Assembly: GCA_017311185.1 (NCBI GenBank)
Contig: JAESUZ010003403.1
Location: 62,001 to 126,000 of the forward strand
Direction of reading: 5' to 3'
Length of the DNA: 64,000 nt
Source: Proteles cristata cristata
Taxonomy: Eukaryota > Chordata > Mammalia > Carnivora > Hyaenidae
The notes beneath the pieces were generated by a model. It saw nothing but the letters and a program-made list of their open reading frames with translations. It had not been told where the DNA came from and did not search any database. Both the position numbers and the translations under genes were made by a program. Shown piece by piece: positions 57,755 through 64,000 of this stretch; position 1 is the stretch's first letter, and the number at the start of each line of letters is the position of its first letter.

Positions 57755-58895
57755 CCAATTACCCCCATTTGGAACTTCTTGTAAAACTTTAGCACCTTAT
57801 CACAATCAGAATATTCACATCAATACAGTCAAAATACTGAGTATTCCTATAATGCAAGGATCCCTTACATTGCCCTTTAATGGTCATACCACATCTTTCC
57901 TACCCTCATCCCATTGTTAATGCCTGGAGAGCACTAATCTGCTCTCCAGTTCAGTAATTGGTATTTCGAAAATGATAGGGTAAATGGAATAATATGTTTT
58001 GTATTTAGTGATGGCTTTTTTTTAAAGAGTGTAATTCCCAGGAGATTCATCTGGCTGTTACATGTATCAATATCGATAATTTTTTTTTAATTTTAATTGT
58101 CGAGTAGTATTCCTTGATATAGATGAACTACAGTTTGTTTAACCAATTACTCATTGAAACCCTTCTGAATTGTTTCCAGTTTGGGGCTATTATGAATAAA
58201 GCTGCTGTAAGCATTCAACAGAGGCTTTCTGTGAAAATAAGTCTTAATTTCTCTGGGATAAATGCCCAGAACTACATTTCCTGTACATGTTTTGTTAGAC
58301 TTACACTTAACATTTTATCTTTTTTAAGTGATTGCAAATTGTACTGTACTTATAATTTCATTGTCCAAATATTTCTTTCTAGTATATAGAAATACATGTG
58401 ATTTTTGCATGTCATGTTGCAACACCCAACCTTTTTAAACTCACTTATTTTAGACGTTGCTCTTATATATTCTTTGGTGATTTCTATGTAGATAAACATT
58501 TCATCAATAAGCAGGGTCAAGTATTTTCTTTGTTTCTGAGATCTACAAATTTTATTTTCTAACTTGCCTTATTGTACTAACTAGAACTCCTAACACTATA
58601 TTAATTAAGAATAGTGAGATTGAATAATTTGCCTTGTTTCTGATCTTAGCAGGAATACATTCAGTCCTTTATCACTAAATATTATATAAGCTGAAGACTT
58701 TTTGAAGATGTTCTTTCTTAATATTTTTTCTTAGAGTTTTTATCATGAACTGGTAGTGAGTTTTATCTGTTGCTTTTCAGCATAGATTGATATGAACGTG
58801 TGTATTTTCTTCTTTAGCCTGTTAATATGGTAGATTGCATTGATTTTAATATTGAAACTTCTCTGCATCTTGTTATAAACCTTTTTTGCTCATAA
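57755..58895 (-). mobile_element. Old L1 3' region, antisense
   Basis: 'gagcactaatctgctctcca' (57929-57948), 'gctattatgaataaagctgc' (58186-58205) and 'gggataaatgcccagaacta' (58256-58275), then 'atcatgaactggtagtgag' (58742-58760) and 'ttagcctgttaatatgg' (58815-58831), match antisense L1M from 3' end into RT. Several internal segments are missing. Confidence 0.82.
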
Positions 58896-59040
58896 TGAAT
58901 AATTTTATATGTACTCCCCTAAGTTTATAATAAAGCACTATTTTGAGGTACTGGAGTTATATTCCAAGTACGGGTGCAGTTGCTTTGCATGTAATAAAGC
59001 TAATATGTTCACCTAGAAATCACTGTTTGTTTTCATTTGT
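58896..59040. other. Short spacer between two L1s
   Basis: Contains 'aataaagcactattttgagg' and 'gtaataaagctaatatg'. Not assigned. Confidence 0.4.
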
Positions 59041-59252
59041 ATTTGTAAACTTTATTTATTTAAATTCAAGTTAGTTAAGATACAGTGCAGTATTGGTTTC
59101 AGGGGTAGAACCTAGTGATTCATCATTTATATATAACACCAAGTGCTCATCCCAAGTAGTGCCCTCCTTAATACTCATCACCCATTTAGCCATCCCCCAA
59201 CCACCTCACTTCCAGCAACCCTCAGTTTATTCTTGTATTTAAGATTCTCTTA

Positions 59253-59483
59253 GGGGCGCCTGGGTGGCTTAGTCGGTTAAGCGTCCGACTTTCGCTTAGG
59301 TCATGATCTCGCAGTTCGTGGGTTCGGGCCCCGCGTCGGGCTCTGTGCTGACTGCCAGCTCAGAGCCTGGAGCCTGTTTCAGTCTGTGACTCCCTCTCTC
59401 TCTGACCCTCCCCTGCTCACGCTGTCTCTCTCTCTCTCTAGAAATAAATAAAAACATTTAAAAAAAATTAAAAAAAAAAAAAA
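59253..59483 (+). mobile_element. Young felid CanSINE with 12-bp target-site duplication
   Basis: Well-preserved: 'ggggcgcctgggtggcttag', 'gcgtccgactttcgcttagg', 'gctgactgccagctcagagc', 'tttcagtctgtgactccctc' and 'ctagaaataaataaaaac'. The B box has one change (ggttcgggccc). Flanked by AAGATTCTCTTA at 59241-59252 and 59484-59495. Inserted in the L1 3'UTR, so younger than that L1. Confidence 0.98.
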
Positions 59484-60316
59484 AAGATTCTCTTAGGTTT
59501 GCCTCCCTCTCTGTCTTTATTTTATTTTTCCCTCCCTTCCCTTTGTTCATCTGTGTATGTGTATATGTATTTTTGGGTGTTATTTAGTGATGGCATTTTT
59601 AAACAGCGAATCTCCTTAGAGATTCATCCAGATGTAAAAATGTATCAATACCTTTTTTATTTTAATTGCTGAATAGTATTCCTTGATATAGATGTACTAC
59701 AGTTTGCTTAACTGCTTACTCATTAAAACATATACATGCATATGTATATATACATATACACACCACATCTTCGTTATCTGTTCATCACACAATGGACTTT
59801 TGGGTTTTTTCCATATTTTGATCTTGTTGTAAGTGCTTCTCTAGACATTGGGATGCTTGTGCCCCTTCCAATCAGCATTTTTATATCGTTTGGATAAATA
59901 CCTAGTAGTGCAATTGCTGAGTCATAGAGTAGTTCTATTTTTAATTTTTCAAGGCACCTCCATACTACTTTCCAGAGTGGCTGTACCAGTTTGCATTTCC
60001 ATCAAAAGTACAAAAATGTTCCCTTTTTTCTGCATGCTTGCAACATCTGTTGTTTTCTGAGTTGTTAACTTCAACCATTCTGCAGGTGTGAGGTGATATC
60101 TCTTTATGGTTTTGATTTATATTCCTCTGTTGATGACTGATGTTGAGAAACTTTTTGTGTGTCTGTTAGCCATCAGGATGTCTTCTTTGGAAAAGTGTCA
60201 ATTAATGTCGTCTGTCCACTTCTTCCCTAGATTATTCTTTGGGTGTTCAATTTGATAAGTGATTTATAGATTTTTGGATACTAATACTTTATGAGATATA
60301 TCATTGGAAATCTCTT

Positions 60317-60583
60317 CTACCATTCCATAGGTTGCCTTTTAGTTTTGCTGACTGTTTCCTTCTCTGTGCAGAAGTTTTTTATCTTGATGATGTTCCAATA
60401 GTTCATTTTTGTTTTTATTTCATTTGTCCCTGGAGATATAGCTAGTACAAAGTTGCTGCAGTAGAGGTCAAAGAGATTACTGTCCATTTCCTTCTCTAGG
60501 ATTTTGATGGTATCCTGTCTCACATTTAGGTCTTTCATCAATTTTGAATTTATTTTTGTGTATGATGTAAGAAAGTGGTCCAC
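60317..60583 (-). pseudogene. L1 ORF2 relic downstream of RT
   Basis: An 88-codon minus-strand frame with 'MKDLNVRQDTIKILEKEMDS' and the end 'VSKTKRQPMEW', matching the conserved part of L1 ORF2p after the RT domain. In-frame here but interrupted on both sides. Confidence 0.88.
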
Positions 60584-61182
60584 TTTCCTCCTTCTGCATG
60601 TTGCTGTCCAATTTTCCCAGCACTATTTCCTGAAGTGGCTGCCTTTTTTCCATTGGATACCCTTTCCTGCTTTGTTCAAGATTAGTTGGCCATATATTTG
60701 TGGGTCCACTTATGTGTTCTCTATTCTATGCCATTGATTTATGTGTCTGTTTTTGTTCTAGTATCATGCAGTCTTGATGATTACAGCTTTGTAATACAGC
60801 TAAAAGTCCAGATTGTGATGCCTCCAGCTTTGGTTTTCTTTTTCAACAATACTTTGACTATTTGGGGTCTTTTCTTGTTCCATACAAATTATAGGAGTGT
60901 GTGTTCTAGCTCTGTGAAGACCACTAGTGTTATTTTGATAGGGATTACACTGAATGTGTAGATTGCTTTGGGTAAATAGACATTTCAAACAATACTTATT
61001 CTTCAAATCCATGAGCATGGAATGTTATTCCATTTCTTTGTCTTCAATTTCTTTCCTAAGTTTTCTATAGTTTTTAGCATACAGATCTTTTACTTCTTTG
61101 GTTAGGTTTATTTCTAGGTATCATGGTTTTTGGTGCAGTTGTAAATGAGATTGACTTCTTGATTTCTCTTTTTGATGCTTCA

Positions 61183-61434
61183 TTATTTGATGTATAGAAA
61201 TGCAACCAACTTCTGTATGTTGATTTTATGTTCTGTGACTTTGCTGAATCCACACATCTGTTCTAGCAGTTTACTTGTGGTGTCTCTCAGGTTTTCTGTG
61301 TAGAGTATCATGTCATCTGTAAAGAGTGAAAATTTGACTTTTTTTTGCCAATGTCTTATATCCCCTTTTGTTGTCTGATTGCTGAGGCTAAGACTTCCAG
61401 CACTATATTGGACAACATTGATGAGAATGGGCAC
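61183..61434 (-). pseudogene. L1 ORF2 reverse-transcriptase relic with FTDD in place of FADD
   Basis: An 83-codon minus-strand frame. Residues 36-45 read 'SLFTDDMILY', the catalytic motif C of L1 RT, whose usual form is FADD. Both aspartates are kept and the alanine is threonine (codons at 61312-61323). Flanking '[20 protein letters not shown]' upstream and 'KINIQKLVAFLY' downstream fit the RT palm and thumb. Confidence 0.9.
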
Positions 61435-63084
61435 CCCTGTTGTGTTCCTGACCTTAGGGGGAAAGCTTTCAGTTTCTTTTTCCCATTGAGGATGATATTA
61501 GCTGTGGACTTTTCATATATGGATTTTATGGTGTTTGGGAATGTGCCTTATATCCCTAATTCCTTGAGGGATTTTTACCAAGAAAATATGCTGTATTGTG
61601 TCAAATACTTTTTCTGCATCTACTGAAAGGATTATATGGTTCTTAATTATTTTTGTTAATGCAATGTATCACATTGATTGATTTGTGAATATTGAACCAG
61701 CTCTTCAGCCCAGGGATAAATCCCACTTGATCATAGTGAATAATTCTTTTAAAGTACTGTTCAATTTTATTTGATAGTATCTTGTTGAGAATTTTTGCAT
61801 ACAGGTCCATCAGGGATATTGACTTGTAATTCTCATTTTCAGTGGCGCTTTTGGTTTTGGAACCAAGGTAATAATGGCTTCAGAGAATGAGTTTGGAAGG
61901 TTTTTTTTTTTTCCCCATTTCTATTTTTCGGAACAGTTTGAAAAGAATAGGTATTAACTCTTCTTTAAATGTCTAGTAGGATACCCCTGGGAAGCCATCT
62001 AGCCTAGGATTCTTATTTCTTGGGAGGTTTTTGATAGCTGATACAATCTTTGCTGGTTATGGGCCTATTCGAATTTTCTTTCTTCTTGTATGGGTTTTGG
62101 TAGTGTGTGAGTGTCTAGAAAATTGTCCATTTCTTCCAGATTGTTCAGTTTGTTGGCATATAATTTTTATAGTATTTTCTTATAGTTGCCTGTATTCTTT
62201 TGTGTTGGTTGTGATCTCTCCACTTTCATTTGTGATTTTATTATTTTGTTCTCTTTTCTTTTTGATAAGTCTGGCTAGGGATGATATATCAATTTTGTTT
62301 ATTCTTTCAAAAATCAGCTTTTAGTTTCATTGATCTATTCTACTGGTTTTTGTTTGTTTGTTTCTATATCATTTATTTCTGGTCTAATATTTATTACTGT
62401 CCTTCTTCTGCTGGCTTTGGCTTTATTCGTTGCTCCTTTTCCAGCTTCTTTAGGTAGAAGGTTAAGACATATATTCGGGACCTTTTTTGCATCTTGAGAT
62501 AGGCCTGAATTGCAATGTACTTTCCTCCTAAGACTGCCTTTGCTGTAACACAGAGGGTTTACACTGTTGTGCTTTCATTTTCATTTGCGACCATGTGTAT
62601 TTTTAATTTCTTCTTTTATGCGCTGGTTAACCCTTTCATTCTTTAGTAGAATGTTTTTTAACCTTCATGTATTTGAGGGATTTCCATTTTTTTCTGATGG
62701 TTGATTTCAAGTTTCATAGCATTGTGATATGAAAATACGCATGGTATGATCTCAATCTTTTTGTACCTCTTGAGGGCTGATTTGTGACCCAGCATGTGAT
62801 CTTTTCTGGAAAATTTCCATGTTTTCTCAAGAAGAATGTATATTCTGCTGCTTTAGGATTAAATGTTCTCAATACATCTGTTAAGTCCATCTATTCCAGT
62901 GTGTCATAGAAAGTCATTGTATCCTTATTGGTTTTCTGCTTCGATGATTTGTCCAGTGCTGCAAGTGGAGTGTTGAAATCTCCTACTATTATGGTATTTT
63001 TATCAATGAGTTTCTTTATATTTGTGATGAAATGATTTATATATTTTGGTGTCATCAAGCTAAGGACATAAATATTTATAATTG

Positions 63085-63519
63085 TTAGATTGTCTTGATT
63101 GAAAGACCCCTTAATAATGATATAATGCCTTCTTCATCTCTTGTTACAGTCTTTGTTTTAAAATATAGTTTTTCTGATATAAGTATGGCTACTCTAGCTT
63201 TCTTTTGATCTCCATTAGCATGATAGATGGTTCTCCATCCCCTCACATTCAATCTGCAGTTGCCGTTAGGTCTAAAATGAATTCTTATAGACAGCATTAT
63301 AGATGGATCTTGTGGTTTTGTTGTTTTATTTTTTATGTATTCTGAGACCCTATGTCTTTTGATTGGAACATTCAGTAAATTTACATTCAGAGTGATTATT
63401 GAATGATATGAATTTAGTGCCATTGTGTTGTCTATAGAGTTGGTGTTTCTGGTGATTTTCTCTGGTCCTTTTGTAGTCTTTGTGATTTTGGTCTTTTTTT
63501 TTTTTCTTTTTGCCTCCAC
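63085..63519 (-). pseudogene. L1 ORF2 N-terminal endonuclease relic
   Basis: A 144-codon minus-strand frame, the longest recognisable coding remnant in the window. The true ORF2 start is probably Met33 (63423), giving 'MALNSYHSIITLNVNLLNVP' and then 'IKRHRVSEYIKN', the start of the APE-type endonuclease. 'RLNVRGWRTIYHANGDQKKA' and 'VAILISEKLYFKTKTVTRDE' follow. The stretch that should read 'CCLQETH' is decayed and the catalytic glutamate is lost ('MLSIRIHF'). Confidence 0.92.
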
Positions 63520-64000
63520 TTAGAGGGTACCCCTTAAAATTTCTTGCAGAGCTGATGTGTAGTCATGAACTCCTTTAGATTTATTTGTCTAGGAAAGCTT
63601 TTATTTCTCCTTCAATTTTGATTGACAGCCTTCATGGATAGATAATTCTTGGCTGCACATTTTTCCTAGTCAGCACATTGAATATTTTCTGCCACTTCCT
63701 TCTGGTATGGCATATTTTGATGGACAAAACATGGTTTCTCTTTATCTTTGTATTTTGCAAATTTCATTATGATATGTCATGGTGTTGACCAGTTTTGTTT
63801 ACTTTGAAGGAAGTTCTCTGTGCCTTTTAGATGTGGATGACTGTTTCCTTCCCTAGATTAAGGAAATTTTCAGCTAGAATTTGTTCAAATAAACCTTCTG
63901 TCACTTTTCTCATGCTTCTTCTAGGACTCCTATGATATGAATGTTGTTTCATTTCTTGGAATAACTTAGTTCTCTATGTCTCCCCTTGTGACCTAGTATT

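Larger units (their letters stand above)
59041..64000 (-). mobile_element. Carnivoran L1, antisense, extends past the window
   Basis: Starts with the antisense 3'UTR ('attcaagttagttaagatac' at 59065-59084) and runs right through the ORF2 C-terminus (60000-60660), RT (61000-62000) and endonuclease (62700-63423). It ends in ORF1-side sequence at the window edge. A SINE sits at 59253-59483. At 59586-59728 the L1 text is replaced by sequence resembling the older L1 at 58006-58160. The ORF2 start appears to be near 63423. Multiple stops and frameshifts are present. Confidence 0.92.

Noticed and set aside
63085..63519. 144-codon frame as a host gene
   Set aside because: It is clearly the N-terminus of L1 ORF2 with a decayed endonuclease, preceded by 32 codons of upstream sequence.

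Overview
This 64 kb window looks like AT-rich, intergenic mammalian DNA from a carnivoran, most likely a cat-family (felid) genome. The main evidence is about 32 copies of a tRNA-Lys-derived CanSINE in its feliform form. Its head reads 'GCGCCTGGGTGGCT...', it carries a pol III B box of the type GGTTCGAGCCC, and it has a CT-rich body and an AAATAAATAAA-type tail. L1 3' ends of carnivoran type support the same view. I find no supportable protein-coding gene, no RNA gene of its own, no virus and no CRISPR array. The longest non-repeat open frames (about 116 codons near 4.2 kb; 161 and 165 codons near 33 kb; 89 codons near 48 kb) match no family I recognise.

Layout. 1-1975: an old L1 whose 5' part is inverted, with two SINEs inserted in it. 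2-8.7 kb: mostly unique AT-rich DNA with four SINEs, one MIR and a perfect 24-bp tandem duplication. 8.7-12.3 kb: L1 fragments, one split by an unclassified 0.8 kb insertion, then a 5'-truncated carnivoran L1 carrying a long (TG)n. 12.3-38 kb: the least repeat-dense part. It holds ancient L2, MIR, MLT1 and hAT-Charlie (MER20-like) relics, scattered SINEs, a good match to the CTCF core motif at 25.37 kb and an anomalous CpG-enriched block at 32.9-33.7 kb. 38.8-43.6 kb: an antisense L1 lacking its reverse-transcriptase region. 44-48.4 kb: SINEs, L2 scraps, an MLT1 LTR with a nested SINE and an unclassified block. 48.5-55.5 kb: a nearly full-length antisense L1 with 5'UTR, interrupted by four SINEs and lacking the RT FADD block. 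55.8-59 kb: SINEs and an older L1. 59.04 kb to the window end: another long antisense L1, cut by the window edge, whose FADD motif reads FTDD.

Nothing here forms a pathway or operon. The content is a layered record of transposition, oldest L2/MIR/MER20/MLT1, then L1M, then carnivoran L1, then felid SINE. All the larger L1s lie on the minus strand and none could make a working reverse transcriptase. No convincing new biological system was found. The points most worth a second look are the CpG-rich block, the CTCF-like site, a shared segment between two neighbouring L1s, and a SINE subgroup with common diagnostic changes. Repeat family names come from remembered consensus sequences, not a database search, so boundaries are approximate, usually to 5-20 bases.
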